64,000 nucleotides of DNA from Hemerocallis citrina. Taxonomy: Eukaryota > Streptophyta > Magnoliopsida > Asparagales > Asphodelaceae. Location of the stretch: the NCBI GenBank assembly GCA_017893485.1, contig CM030366.1, positions 179,701,981 to 179,765,980 on the forward strand. The letters are read 5' to 3'. The notes beneath the pieces are model-generated. The model was not told the DNA's origin, ran no database searches, and was given only the letters and a program-made list of their open reading frames with translations. Positions 46,266 to 57,500 of this stretch are shown here, in pieces; within the stretch, counting starts at the first letter, position 1, and every line of letters starts with the position of its first letter. The position numbers were made by a program, and so were the translations under genes.

Positions 46266-48400
46266 TATGACGTGGCGTCATCAGAGCCCTTGATCAGAGC
46301 GCAGCGTGATTTTCAGAGAGATCAGGTGGTCCCTGTTCTTCGGCTCGTTTTTTCGCCGTATGTGAGGTTCGGTACCCCGGCACTCCGGCTCGGCGCTTCG
46401 GCACTTCGGTTTGGATGGCTCGGTGCTTCGGCTCGGCGGTTCCGATGTACGTGGCATCATCGGAGCCGTCTATCTAAGCGCGGATCCCCGTAAAGCGCTA
46501 TCTTGTCGTTTAGTGGACGTGGCCAAATCTGGACCATCCATCATGACGAGCACGCTTTTTGGCAAGATCCAACGGCTGATATGGGTTGGAGCGATTTTTC
46601 GCCATATACGAGGGTCGGTACCCCGGTACCCCGGCTCGGTGCCTCGGCACCTCGGTTCGGATGGCTCGGTGCTTCGGCTCGGCGGTTCCGAAGTACGTGG
46701 CATCATCTGAGCCGTCCATCATGACGAGCGCATTTTTTGGCAAGATCCAACGGCTGATATGGGTCGGAGCGATTTTTTGCCATATACGGGGGTCGGTACC
46801 CTGGTACTCCGGCTCGGCGTCTCGGCACCTTGATTCGTTGGGTCGGTGCTTCGGCTCGACGGCTCCGGGGTACGTGGCATCATCTGAGCCGTCCATCATG
46901 ACGAGCGCGTTTTTTTGGCAAGATCCAACGGCTGAGATGGGTCGGAGCGATTTTTGCCATATACGGGGGTCGGTACCCCGGTACCCCGGCTCGGCGCTTC
47001 GGCACTTCGGTTCGGATGGCTCGGTGCTTCGGCTCGGCGGTTCCGAAGTACGTGGCATCATCGGAGCCGTCTATCTAAGCGCGGATCCCCGTAAAGCGCT
47101 ATCTTGTCGTTTAGTGGACGTGGCCAAATCTGGACCGTCCATCATGACGAGCGCGCTTTTTGGCAAGATCCAACGGCTGATATGCCTCGGAGCGGATTTT
47201 TGCCATATACGAGGGTCGGTACCCCGGTATCTCGGCTCGGCGCATCGAGATCGACTGGCCGAGGCACAAAGTTGTTTGTTTTGGAGGAGGTGCTTTCTGA
47301 GGTGTCACCTCCTCGGCACTTAGTGGCTCGGTGGCTCGGCTGAGCCGTTCGTAGCTCGGCTGGGCGAACCGATGGCAGGCAGTAAGGAGGGACGCGTGGC
47401 TGGATCTGGACGGTCCATCTTGACGCGCATCTTGAGGACGGGGTTCAGATCACGAGAAAACGCTATCTTGTAGTTTTGTGGGCGTGGCACGATCTGAACC
47501 GTCCATCAGATTTTGTCGCGAGTTTTAAGGAGATCCGACGGTGACTTCGCCTCGGAGCGATTTTTTGCCATATACGAGGGTCGGTACCCCGGTATCTCGG
47601 CTCGGCGCATCGAGGCTGACTGGCCGAGGCATAAAGTTGTTTGTTTTGGAGGGGGTGCTTTCTGAGGTGTCACCTCCTCGACACTTAGTGGCTCGGTGGC
47701 TCGGCTGAGCTGTTCGGTAGCTCGGCTGGGCGAACCGATGGCAGGCAGCAAGGAGGGACGCGTGGCTGGATCTGGATGGTCCATCTTGGCGCGCATCTCG
47801 AGGACGGGGTTCAGATCACGAGAAAATGCTATCTTGTCGTTTTGTGGGCGTGGCACGATCTGAACCGTCCATCAGATTTTGTCGCGAGTTTTAAGGAGAT
47901 CCGACGGTGACTTCGCCTCGGAGCGATTTTTTGCCATATACGAGGGTCGGTACCCCGGTATCTCGGCTCGGCGCATCGAGGCTGACTGGCCGAGGCACAA
48001 AGTTGTTTGTTTTGGAGGGGGTGCTTTCTGAGGTGTCACCTCCTCGGCACTTAGTGGCTCGGTGGCTCGGCTGAGCTGTTCGGTAGCTCGGCTGGGCGAA
48101 CCGATGGCAGGCAGTAAGGAGGGACGCGTGGCTGGATCTGGACGGTCCATCTTGGCGCGCATCTCGAGGACGGGGTTCAGATCACGAGAAAATGCTATCT
48201 TGTCGTTTTGTGGGCGTGACACGATCTGAACCGTCCATCAGATTTTGTAGCGAGTTTTAAGGAGATCCGACGGTGACTTCGCCTCGGAGCGATTTTTTGC
48301 CATATACGAGGGTCGGTACCCCGGTATCTCGGCTCGGCGCATCGAGGCTGACTGGCCGAGGGATAAAGTTGTGTAGCCGGGGCGTCTTGTGGCTTTCTTG
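46266..48400. repeat. Tandem repeat block of Tat-2, units of about 178, 245 and 366 bp
   Basis: First part: GTACGTGGCATCATC recurs at 46448, 46693, 46870 and 47048 (steps 245, 177, 178). A shorter segment CCGTCTATCTAAGCGCGGATCC is present in some units only. Second part: a 366-bp unit starting near the GGCGTGGCACGATCTGAACC of 47479 repeats at 47845 and 48211. Modules shared with Tat-1 are GATCTGAACCGTCCATC, ATCACGAGAAAA and CTTGTCGTTTTGTGGGCGTGGC, and CTCGGTAGCTCGGC. It lies just upstream of the antisense gene. Long ORFs on either strand here are periodic by-products. Confidence 0.85.
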
Positions 48401-48529
48401 CAGGTGGCCGAGACGTTGACTTGGTATTTTTAAGGGTCTCTTGCTCCGAGTAGGCTCCGTATTTTTCCGCTTCCGCCTGTCGCTTTGGCTCCCTGTTGGG
48501 CTTTTTGCGTTTCCCAAGGAGGCCCAACT

Positions 48530-48750
48530 TGGAGGGGTTAAAAGCGCTCACTCTTACTCTCAAGGCTCACTTCTCAATTTTAACTCAAGTTTTTTACTTT
48601 CGTTCTCTAAGTGCTCTGCTAGCGGCGATTTCCTCCCCAAGGCGTTTCCGTTAGCTGTCGTGTGGGCCAGGCAATTTCCGGCAAGAGTATTCCGACCGTA
48701 GACGTCACTTCAAAAGGTCAGTTTACTTAGTCTGAATAATTTTCCTAGAG
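48530..48750 (+). promoter_or_regulatory. Putative promoter and leader of the Tat-2 antisense gene
   Basis: GGGGTTAAAAGCG (about 48535) may serve as a TATA-like box. It is followed by a pyrimidine-rich leader (CTTACTCTCAAGG), GCTAGCGGCGATTTCC and GGCAATTTCCGGCAAG. The leader aligns block by block with 20074-20332 in Tat-1. Start site not shown. Confidence 0.4.
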
Positions 48751-50971
48751 ATGTCTCGAGTTGATTCGGGGAGTGGGGCTTCGTCTTCGGGCGATGAAAG
48801 TGCCGAGGAGAGGAGGAGGTCGGATATTAGGAGGAAGGGTAAGCAAGCCGCTGAACCTTCTGTAGTCGAGACGAAGAAGGGGAAGAAGAAGAGGAGGGTA
48901 GAGACCCAATCCCCCATTGTGGAGGTGATTGTGGAGAATCCGAAGCAGGCAGGCGAGATAGGATGGTATCCTTCCGTCCTGTCCGGTCATTCGGGGGTCA
49001 GGCAGTACCAGGGGGACTTGCTAGAGAAGGCGATCTATGGGAAATCCAAGATCGTCGAAGAGCCCAATCCTGAAATTGCCACCGAAGCGGATGAGCTCAT
49101 CACTTTGGTATCCGAGGAGGACCTGCTCCGGGTTAGAAGGGCTTTCGCTATCCCTCCGGAGTACAAACTGATTCTTCCAGGTCCTGGGATACGAGCAAAT
49201 TCTAAGTTGCCGTCTTCGGACATGTGCATGTTCGACGTCGACTCCTTTCATGCCGGGTTGCGTTTCCCTCTGCACCCCTTCATCCTCGAGATCCTCGGCT
49301 GGTATTGCCTCGCGCCGACCCAGTTCATGCCGAACACATGGCGCCACGTGAATGCCTTTATGCTTCAGTGCTACCAAGCCGAGGTGCAGCCGGATCTCAC
49401 GGTTTTCCGAGGAATGTATCGAGTAAACCGTCAGCACAAGACGGAGTACCGATACTACTTGGGGCCGAGGAAGGGTGTCAAGATTGTAGAAAACCTTGAC
49501 TCGATTAAGGGTTGGAAGGAAAAGTTTTTTATAGTGAGGGGCGAGGCGATCAGGCCCATCCCGACCCGTTGGAAGGTGGAGGTGCCGAATTTTGCACGTG
49601 CCGACCCTGTTTTGTCTGATGCCGAGGAAGAGGTGGCGAGGAGGATAATGGCCCTTCCGATACTGAGTTGGAGGGATTTGACGGAGGAGGTGTTGTTCGG
49701 GTGCGGCCTAAGCCCCATCAACCCGAGTATGCTCCTGACATCTCGTTTTTTTTCTTTTTTTTATTTTTCTTCTAAGTTTTTGGTTCGGGCTGCTAACTCG
49801 CCCCCCCCCCCCCCCTTTTTTTTTGACTCGTTGCAGAAGGAATGAAGATCGACTTCAACTCCATGATGGCGGACAGGTCTAAGCTGGCCGGGGGGAAGAA
49901 GAGGAAGAGGGCGGCTGCGACTGTTTCGTCGACCCCGGCACCTACCGTCGCCTCGAGCATCCCTCCGCCTCCCCCTGCTGTGGAGGTGCCCTCGGAAGTT
50001 ATCGTCGCCGAGGAGCCCCCGTCTTCTTCGGTCCCTGGCGTGATCGAGGGGATCTTCGACGTGAACGCGGCGCTGTCGATCGAGGCACCACCGCTGACCC
50101 AGGCCGCCGAAGAGATTCTGACGGAGCAGCACAAGCAACTGTTTGTGCCGAATTGGCGAGTGAAGAACCATGACGGGTTCCTCGGCAATTCGCAGATGTC
50201 CGTGCAGGTCGTCAAACACTTGGCGACCCCGAAGGACAGGGCCGCGCTGAGGGCGGGGACGGTTGGTGACGATACCTACGAAGTCGCCCGGTCACTCGTT
50301 TCGGTAAGCGTATTGCAAATTTCTTTAAGTCTGTAACTCGGCATCTGTATTAGTGACTGTTGTCTCTGTAGGCCACTTGCCACTTCGGCCACCTGCTCGA
50401 GACTTTTGCCGCGCAGGAGAAGGAGCTGAGGTCCGCCAGCGACAAGGACAGGTTGGCGAAGGTCAGGGCGGTCAAAGAACTTGAGGCCGAGCAGAGGAGG
50501 GCGGAGGCCTTGGAAGTCCGGGTCGCGGATCTTGGGTCGGATTTGGAGAAGGCCAAGGAGCGGCTCGACGCGAAGTCTGCCAAGGCCGCCAAGGCTGCCG
50601 AGGACTTAGCTGCGGCGCTGAAGTCCTTGGCCGAGGAGAGAGCGGAGAAGGAGGCCCTGGCGACGAGGATCCGGGCCGAGGTGGAGAAGGAGGTCGAGGA
50701 AGAGGCGAAGAAGCACATGGCCGAAAATATGGAGAAGTCCTATCAGATGGCCCTCGACCACGTTCAAGAGCGAGTCCCCGGCTTCGAGCGGGTCGGCTAT
50801 CAATTGTTTCCAACGCCGACCTCGGACGATGAAGTGGAGGAGGGCGAAGAGGACGAGGCTGAAGGCGGAGGCGAGGAAGGGCGGGATGGAGAGACTGTGG
50901 GAGATGGCCAGGTCAAGGGACCCTCCGTCGATGCACCTGTGGCTGACGCGGCGACGAAGGTGGACCCTTGA
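48751..50971 (+). CDS. Tat-2 antisense gene, three exons, 680 aa (Transposase_28-like domain, coiled coil, acidic tail)
   Basis: Start ATG 48751 (MSRVDSGSGASSSGDE). Exons 48751-49726, 49837-50303 and 50372-50971; both introns are GT-AG (110 and 68 bp) and keep the frame, giving 2043 nt with TGA. Residues 1-60 are charged with a KKGKKKRRVE stretch, a possible nuclear signal. The core (about 110-325) has SFHAGLRFPLHPFILEIL, LAPTQFMPNTWRHVNAF, EYRYYLGPRKGVKIVEN and LPILSWRDLTEEVLFG, resembling the putative gypsy type transposon domain (Pfam Transposase_28 type). Exon 2 adds KKRKRAAAT and a P/V-rich linker. Exon 3 is a long Ala/Glu/Lys coiled coil (HLLETFAAQEKEL to KKHMAENME), then an acidic tail. 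No enzyme motif is visible. The intact frame beside a damaged gag-pol, and conserved splice sites in Tat-1, suggest that it matters to the element. Function unknown. Confidence 0.8.
49727..49836 (+). other. Intron 1 of the Tat-2 antisense gene
   Basis: GTATGC...TTGCAG, 110 bp, with a C15-T9 polypyrimidine run (49801-49824). Tat-1 has an equivalent GTATGC...TTGGCAG at 21310-21392. Splicing joins ...NP and KGMKIDFN in phase 1. Confidence 0.75.
50304..50371 (+). other. Intron 2 of the Tat-2 antisense gene
   Basis: GTAAGC...CTGTAG, 68 bp, joining SLVS to ATCHFGH on a codon boundary. Tat-1 has GTAAGT...GTTCAG at the same place (21855-21940). Confidence 0.75.
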
Positions 50972-51029
50972 TCCCCTCGATTTTTGTAGTTCCTTTTTTT
51001 TGTTTCGATCGTTGTAATGCCTTTTGCGG

Positions 51030-51060
51030 ACTGGCCACCGCCTTTCAATGAATGAAAAGT
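51030..51060 (+). terminator. Possible polyadenylation region after exon 3 (Tat-2)
   Basis: CAATGAATGAAAAG follows a T-rich stretch about 75 bases after the exon 3 stop. Tat-1 has TGTATGAATGAAATTTTC at the same place (22650-22670). If used, it would give a transcript without exon 4. Confidence 0.3.
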
Positions 51061-51140
51061 ATTTTGACTCCGGAATTTGTCTAAGTGTTTGGCTCGGTAA
51101 TGAATGAAAAGTATCCAATGCTATCTCTTTCTTATTTCAG

Positions 51141-51854
51141 ATTGTCGAGCCGGCTTGTAACACTTCGGCCGAACAGCGCCGAGCCGAGCTGTTTAAGCGA
51201 TCTCGGGAGGATCGTCTCGAGGGTGAGGTTCACTTGACGAGGAAAATACTTCATAACTTGGAGATAAGGCATAGCGATGCTTTAGTTGAGCTGCACCACC
51301 TGCGAATAGTCGAGACCGAGCTATCTGCTCGGGAAGAGGAACTGGCTCGGATTTCAGCCGAACGGGACGGCTTGGCGAAAAAGGTGGAGGAGTTGCAGAG
51401 GGTGACTGTCGACAAGAGCATCGAAGTGACCCATTTGCGTCGCGTTATCTCTGACAGTGCCGAATACCCCGGTTCGGCGAAACTCCCTCGGTTTAAGGTG
51501 ATAGTAAAGGATGACACTTTGAAAGATCGCATCGTCGAGCTGGAGGAAGAAATCGCTCGGCTCAAGCCTCAGCCGGTGAGGGCTAACGTCCGGAGCACCT
51601 CGTGCACCCGCGAGGAGATCGAGCGAGGGATCACGTTCTATCAAGCGGCGAGCCGGACTCCCCTCGTAGGCAGGTCAGCCGCCGATGCCCAAAGCGGTGT
51701 GGCGGTGTCTTCAAGCGGTGCTTCGGTAGGAGCAACCGTCAGAGTTAGTGGTGAGGAGGCGTCTCGGTTCGTCGGCCTAGATTCAAGCTCGGAGGTCAAA
51801 AAGCGTCGACCCAAAGTGTCTCTAAAGCGGAGCATTCCCCTTCCTCGGAAGTAA
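51141..51854 (+). CDS. Tat-2 antisense gene, candidate exon 4 (coiled-coil protein)
   Basis: The frame opens directly at a 3' splice site (CTTATTTCAG, ends 51140) and runs 237 codons to TAA. It reads IVEPACNTSAEQRRAELFKR, a coiled coil (HSDALVELHHLRIVETELSA, ERDGLAKKVEELQ), then VTVDKSIEVTHLRR, VELEEEIARLKPQPV and RSTSCTREEIERG, and a basic end (KKRRPKVSLKRSIPLPRK). The first ATG inside is at 51234. An upstream in-phase donor AAG|GTGG lies just before the exon 3 stop (50959-50966) in both Tat elements. So it may be a fourth exon of the same gene, or a separate gene starting at 51234. No function recognised. Confidence 0.6.
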   Translation: MVEPACNTSAEQRRAELFKRSREDRLEGEVHLTRKILHNLEIRHSDALVELHHLRIVETELSAREEELARISAERDGLAKKVEELQRVTVDKSIEVTHLRRVISDSAEYPGSAKLPRFKVIVKDDTLKDRIVELEEEIARLKPQPVRANVRSTSCTREEIERGITFYQAASRTPLVGRSAADAQSGVAVSSSGASVGATVRVSGEEASRFVGLDSSSEVKKRRPKVSLKRSIPLPRK

Positions 51855-52139
51855 CGGGCTGGTCGTGTCCTTGTGTTGTAATCCTATTTGCAAGTTTTTG
51901 CTGTTGTAATCCGCTTTGTAACTTTTATCCAACTTATTAATGGAATTGGAGTTGTTTTATCCGAACTGCCCTCGGCTGTCTTCTTATCTGTGCCATGGTT
52001 GTCATCTAGAGTAGGCTTGGGACGAACCACGAGGCTGGTGTTCGCTTCGCCGAACTCCTTGGCCTCGAATTTTTCCTTTTTCGCTGCATTTATGAGCCAT
52101 AGGCTTGATTCGGCTGTTGAGGCGTAGTTGCTTCTCGAC

Positions 52140-52620
52140 TGCGCCCACGTGGCTTGATCAGTAAAGTCTGATGTTTGCGCGGAACTCGAGGCGGGTCCGG
52201 TTCCCAAGAAAACAATATCTTGTCGTTTTGTGGACACGTGGCTGAACGAGATCCGTTCATCACGTGCTAGCACACTTTCTGAGGCGATCTGACGGTGGCT
52301 TCGCCTCGGAGTGATTTTTTGCCGTATACGAGGGTCGGTAACCCGGTACCTCGGCTCGGCGCATAGTTGCTTCCCGATTGCGCCCACGTGGCCTAAACAG
52401 GGACGTCTGATTTTTGCACGGATCTCGAGGCGGGTCCAGTTTCCAAGAAAACACTATCTTGTCGTTTTGTGGACACGTGGTTGAATGAGATCCGCCCATC
52501 ATGCCCTAGCGCACTTTCTGAGGCGATCTGACGGTGGCTTCGCTTCGGAGTGATTTTTTGCCATATACGAGGGTCGGTAACCCGGTACCTCGGCTCGGCG
52601 CGCGAGGGCTGTGATTTGTA
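52140..52620. repeat. Two-unit tandem repeat downstream of the Tat-2 antisense gene
   Basis: CGCCCACGTGGC recurs at 52142 and 52382, a 240-bp step. Each unit holds CTTGTCGTTTTGTGGACACGTGG, GCGATCTGACGGTGGCTTCGC and the CGAGGGTCGGTAACCCGGTA stretch, all shared with the block at 46266-48400 on the other side of the gene. Confidence 0.85.
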
Positions 52621-52703
52621 CCTAATCCTTCCCCGACCGAGGGTGAGTCGGAAAGATTGGGTCAAGTCGTCGGAGAGATCCGATCGTTGGATTAGTTTAG
52701 TTT

Positions 52704-53560
52704 GGGGGATGCGGGAGCAGTTTCGAATGGCGAGCTACTTCTATTCCGCTTAGGAGCGAACTTGCGAAGCAAAGTCGAGCCAAGTGTTGGACTCCGATCC
52801 ATTCAACGGCTGCAGGAGCAATTTCGAACGGCGATCTACCCCCGGCTCGTCTATAGACGTGCCGAAAAGAAAGAGTCGAGCCGAGTGCTGGACTCCGAAC
52901 CATCGTGTGGTTAGTTTAAGGGATGCAGGAGCAGTTTCGAATGGCGAGCTGCTTCTAGTCCGCTTAGGAGCGAACTTGCGAAGCAAAGTCGAGCCAAGTG
53001 TTGGACTCCGATCCATTCAACGGCTGCAGGAGCAATTTCGAACGGCGATCTACCCCCGGCTCGTCTATAGACGTGCCGAGGAGGAAGAGTCGAGCCGAGT
53101 GCTGGACTCCGAACCATCGTGTGGGTAGTTTAAGGGATGCAGGAGCAGTTTCGAATGGCGAGCTGCTTCTAGTCCGCTTAGGAGCGAACTTGCGAAGCAA
53201 AGTCGAGCCAAGTGTTGGACTCCGATCCATTCAACGGCTGCAGGAGCAATTTCGAACGGCGATCTACCCCCGGCTCGTCTATAGACGTGCCGAGGAGGAA
53301 GAGTCGAGCCAAGTGCTGGACTCCGAACCATCGTGTGGTTAGTTTAAGGGATGCAGGAGCAGTTTCGAATGGCGAGCTGCTTCTAGTCCGCTTAGGAGCG
53401 AACTTGCGAAGCAAAGTCGAGCCAAGTGTTGGACTCCGATCCATTCAACGGCTGCAGGAGCAATTTCGAACGGCGATCTACCCCCGGCTCGTCTATAGAC
53501 GTGCCGAGGAGGAAGAGTCGAGCCGAGTGCTGGACTCCGAACCATCGTGTGGTTAGAAAA
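52704..53560. repeat. 214-bp dimeric tandem repeat, four units (Tat-2)
   Basis: Unit starts (GGATGCAGGAGCAGTTTCG) at 52704, 52919, 53133 and 53347. Each unit contains two related half units, one with TTTCGAATGGCGAGC... and one with TTTCGAACGGCGATC..., each ending CAAGTGTTGGACTCCGA or CGAGTGCTGGACTCCGA. The half unit is homologous to the 117-bp monomer of Tat-1, so Tat-2 has a higher-order version of the same array at the same place. Confidence 0.9.
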
Positions 53561-53723
53561 TTTAAGGCTGAGGTATGCGATAGTATCAAACATATGAAAA
53601 ACTTTATTTATTAATATCTAATGGTCGGCTGCTTCTAAAGTTGCTAGCCGTTATTACAATGAAAAAAGAACAAAGGAAAAATTACTAGCAGCAGGAGAGG
53701 AGTGGTCCGACATCCTGAGTTAC

Positions 53724-54590
53724 TTAGATAGGCGTGGCTGCCTTCTCTTCGTATTTCAATAGATGGTCGGCGTTCCAAGTCCTGGGAATTTCTCTGCCCT
53801 CAAGATCTTCTAGCTTATATGCACCGGGGCGGATCACCTTGGAGACTTTGTATGGTCCCTCCCAATTCGGGGCCAGTTTGCTTTTCTGTCCGGGGAACGA
53901 GATGGCCAATTTTCGGAGGACCAGATCCCCTTCTTTCAAGTCGGTTGGGCGGACCCGTTTGTTGTAGGCGAGTTCGATTCTTCTCCGGTAACTTTGTTGC
54001 CGTATGGCCGCTCTTTCCCAGATTTCGTCTATCAAGTCTAGGCTCGTTCTGAGCTCCCTGGCATTCTGTTCTTCTTCAAAAGCTATCAAACGAGGATAGG
54101 GTATCCCAACTTCTAGTGGGATGAGGGCCTCGGACCCATAGGTGAGATTGAACGGACTCTCGCCTGTCGGGGTCCGCTTCGTGGTTCGGTAATTCCACAG
54201 CACATTGGGCAGCTGATCGACCCACAATCCCTTGGAGCACTTGTCGAGTCTCTTCTTGATGCCGGAGAGGATCTGTGGGTTGGCATTCTCGGCTTGGCCA
54301 TTTGACTGGGGATGAGAGACGGAGGAGAAGCGGTGTTGTATGGCTAGGTCTTCACATAAGGCTCGAAAGGCAGCTCCAGCGAACTGCATACCGTTATCTG
54401 TAACTATGACCCGAGGAACACCGAATCGGCAGATTACATTTTTCCAGAAGAATTGCACAACTCTATGTTCGGTAATTGTAGCCAGGGGCTCGGCCTCTAT
54501 CCATTTCGAGAAATAGTCGACTGCCACGACTAGGAACTTCAATTGTTCGGGGGCCGGTGGAAATGGCCCCAGTAAATCCATACCCCCACA
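53724..54590 (-). pseudogene. Tat-2 integrase core and C-terminus, out of frame with upstream pol
   Basis: The integrase inserts the DNA copy. The core reads MDLLGPFPPAPEQLKFLVV, VDYFSKWIEAEPLA, VIVTDNGMQFAGAAF and SSVSHPQSNGQAENANPQI, with the D and D of the D,D-35-E triad visible and E in GQAEN. The C-terminal part has LVLRKLAISFPGQKSKLAPN and WEGPYKVSKVI, the usual GPF/Y module, and ends at 53724 (LLKYEEKAATPI). It is joined to the rest of pol across a one-base shift near 54582-54586, in a C5 run. Confidence 0.85.
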
Positions 54591-57500
54591 TTGCGAAGGG
54601 AATCGGACTTGATAGGGAGGAGAGTGGTGCTTGTGGAAGGTGTCGGATGTCGGAATACTTCTGGCAGGAGGTGCATTGCCGAACGTGTTGTTCGGCATCC
54701 CATAGGAGAGTGGGCCAGTAATACCCGTAGTTTAACACTTTGCGCGCCAAGGCTCTGGAGCCGGAGTGGGCTCTGCCGATGCCCTCATGGAGCTCTTGAA
54801 GGGCGTAGTCGGCTTGTCCGGGGGAGAGGCATCTTAGGTAGGGTCGACCATCCACCTGGGTGAAGGAGCGCTTATACAGAATGCCTTCGACCAATATGTA
54901 ACGCTCGGCTCGGGTCCTTATTTTTCGGGCTTCCTTCGGATCCCTTGGGAGGAGTCCGTCCCTTAAAAACTCGACGAGGGGATTCATCCAATTGTCTTCG
55001 AGGGGGAGTGGCAGTGTCTCGACGGAGTTGAAAACCTCGTCCTCTATGCTTGGCTTGAGGAGGACTTCTATCAGAACAGTTTGTTCGAGGCCTTGCAGGG
55101 ATGAGGAAGCTAATTTGGACAGGGCGTCAGCCTGGGCATTTTCTTCTCTGGGGATTCTTCGGATGAGGGCCTCCTCGAAGAGCGCCATGAGGCTCTTTAC
55201 TTTAGCCAAGTACTTTACCATCCTGTCATCGCGGGCTTCATATTCGCCGAGGACCTGGTTGACGACCAACTGAGAGTCGCTGAAGATCTGCAGGCGTCGC
55301 GCCCCTGCGTTTCGGGCCATCCCAAGGCCGGCTATGAATGCCTCGTATTCGGCTTCGTTATTCGAGGCTTTGAAGTTTATCCGGAGTGAGTATTGGAGGA
55401 CAAAGTCGTCTGGACCCGCGAGGATGACTCCTGCCCCGCTCCCCTCGTTGCAAGAGGATCCATCGACATATACCGACCAGACGGGCGGTCCCTTCATTGT
55501 TTTTTCGGAGTCGGGGATAGTTGTTTCAACTATGAATTCGGCCAGCGCTTGCGCCTTGATTGCGGTCCGAGGCTGATAAGTAATATCATGTTGGCTCAGC
55601 TCGATCGACCATTTCATGAGGCGGCCGGAAGTCTCTGGCTTGTGAAGGATCTGTTTCAGCGGCTGGTCGGTAAGAACGACCATCGAATGAGACTGGAAGT
55701 ATGGCCGAAGTTTTCTCGCAGCCATTATTAGGGCGTAAGCTATTTTCTCAATTTTCGGGTACCGAAGCTCGGCGTCCCGGAGCACTTTGCTGACGTAGTA
55801 AATGGGCTTCTGAGTTCTTTCTTCTTCTCTGACCAGGACCGCACTAAGCGTCTGTTCGGAGGCTGCCAAGTAGAGGTAGAGTGGTTCGCCCGGTACGGGT
55901 TTGCTGAGAAGAGGTGGATTGACGAGGTAAGCCTTAAGTTGGTCGAAGGAGTCTTGTTGTTGCTGCCCCCACTCGAATCCCTTAGCCCCCCTGAGGGCTT
56001 TGAAGAACGGGAGGCACTTCTCCCCAGACTTCGACAGAAAGCGCCCAATGGCGGCTAACCGACCAGTCAATCTCTGAACTTCTTTGACGTTTCTAGGTGG
56101 GGCCATGTCCAGTATGGCCTTGATCTTCTCCGGATTTGCCTCTATTCCTCGTTGGCTAACCATGAAGCCGAGGAACTTGCCGGATGAGACGCCGAACGCA
56201 CACTTGTTCAGGTTGAGTCTCATATTGTGCTTTCTCAAAACATTAAACGCTTCTTGAAGGTCGGCCATGTGATCAATGCCTCGGATGCTTTTCACAAGCA
56301 TGTCGTCCACGTACACTTCCATATTTCGGCCGATCTGTGCCTGAAATGCCTTGTTAACAAGGCGCTGGTATGTTACCCCGGCATTCTTTAGGCCGAAAGG
56401 CATGACTCTGTAGCAGTAGAGCCCTTGGTCGGTCACGAAAGATGTCTTCGAAATATCCGGGGGGAACATCCTTATCTGATTGTAACCTGAGAAAGCGTCC
56501 ATGAAGCTGAGGAGCTCGTGTCCCGAGGTTGCGTCAATCAGAGTGTCGATGCCCGGCAGAGGAAAGGGGTCTTTAGGGCAGGCCTTGTTTAGGTCAGTGA
56601 AGTCAATACAGATTCTCCATGTTCCATTGGACTTTTTCACCATTACTACGTTTGACAACCACTCGGGATAATTCACTTCCTGTATGAACCGGGCCTTCAA
56701 CAATTTGTCCACCTCCTCTTTGATAGCGAGCTGACGTTCGGGAGCGAACTTGCGCCTCTTCTGCTGGACCGGTTTGGACCCCGGGTCAACACTGAGGCGG
56801 TGGACCAAGAGTTCTTCGGAGATACCGGGCATGTCTGCAGCTGACCATGCGAAGAGGTCTTGGTTGGCTCGGATGCATTCTACAACATCCGCGTATAGTG
56901 CGGATGGGAGGGTCTTGCTGACAAAGAACCTGCGGGTCGGCTCCTGCTCCGAGAAGGGTACCTCCTCCAACTCGTCCACCGGCTCGGAGGTTGGCCGAGC
57001 AGCATCTTGGGGGATCTCAAGTGTTTCTAAGGAAAGGACGGGTCCGAGGGTGGAGGTCATATAACACTTGCGGGCCTGCTCCTGATTGCCCCTTACTTCT
57101 CCTACTCCAGCCCGAGTGGGGAATTTCATTTTGAGATGATAGGCAGAAGGGACGGCTTCAAGGGCGGCTAGGCCGGGCCGACCCAAAATGACGTTGTAGG
57201 CCGCTGGGACATCTACGACCATGAAATCCATCGACTCCGTGCGGGTAGTAGGAGTTTTGCCGGCCGTGACATCGAGGGTGATTACCCCTTCAATCGTTAC
57301 CGGCACCCCCGTGAACCCATGGAGCGTGTATCCGGCGGGCTTGAGTCTGTCTCGGGAGAGCTTCAACCCCTTGAAAGCGTCGAGGAAGAGGATGTTGACG
57401 GAGCTACCGTTATCCACTAGGATTCTCTCGACTTTGAAATTGGCCATGTGAAGACTGATAACAAGTGCGTCACAATGAGGGGTGCGGACACCCTCGAGAT

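Noticed and set aside
46510..48563. Long ORFs on both strands in the Tat-2 repeat block
   Set aside because: Periodic by-products of 178- and 366-bp repeats; peptides have no recognisable domain.
52784..53556. Four identical-length 114-aa ORFs at a 214-bp step
   Set aside because: They are the same repeat unit read four times; 214 is not a multiple of three, so they do not join.
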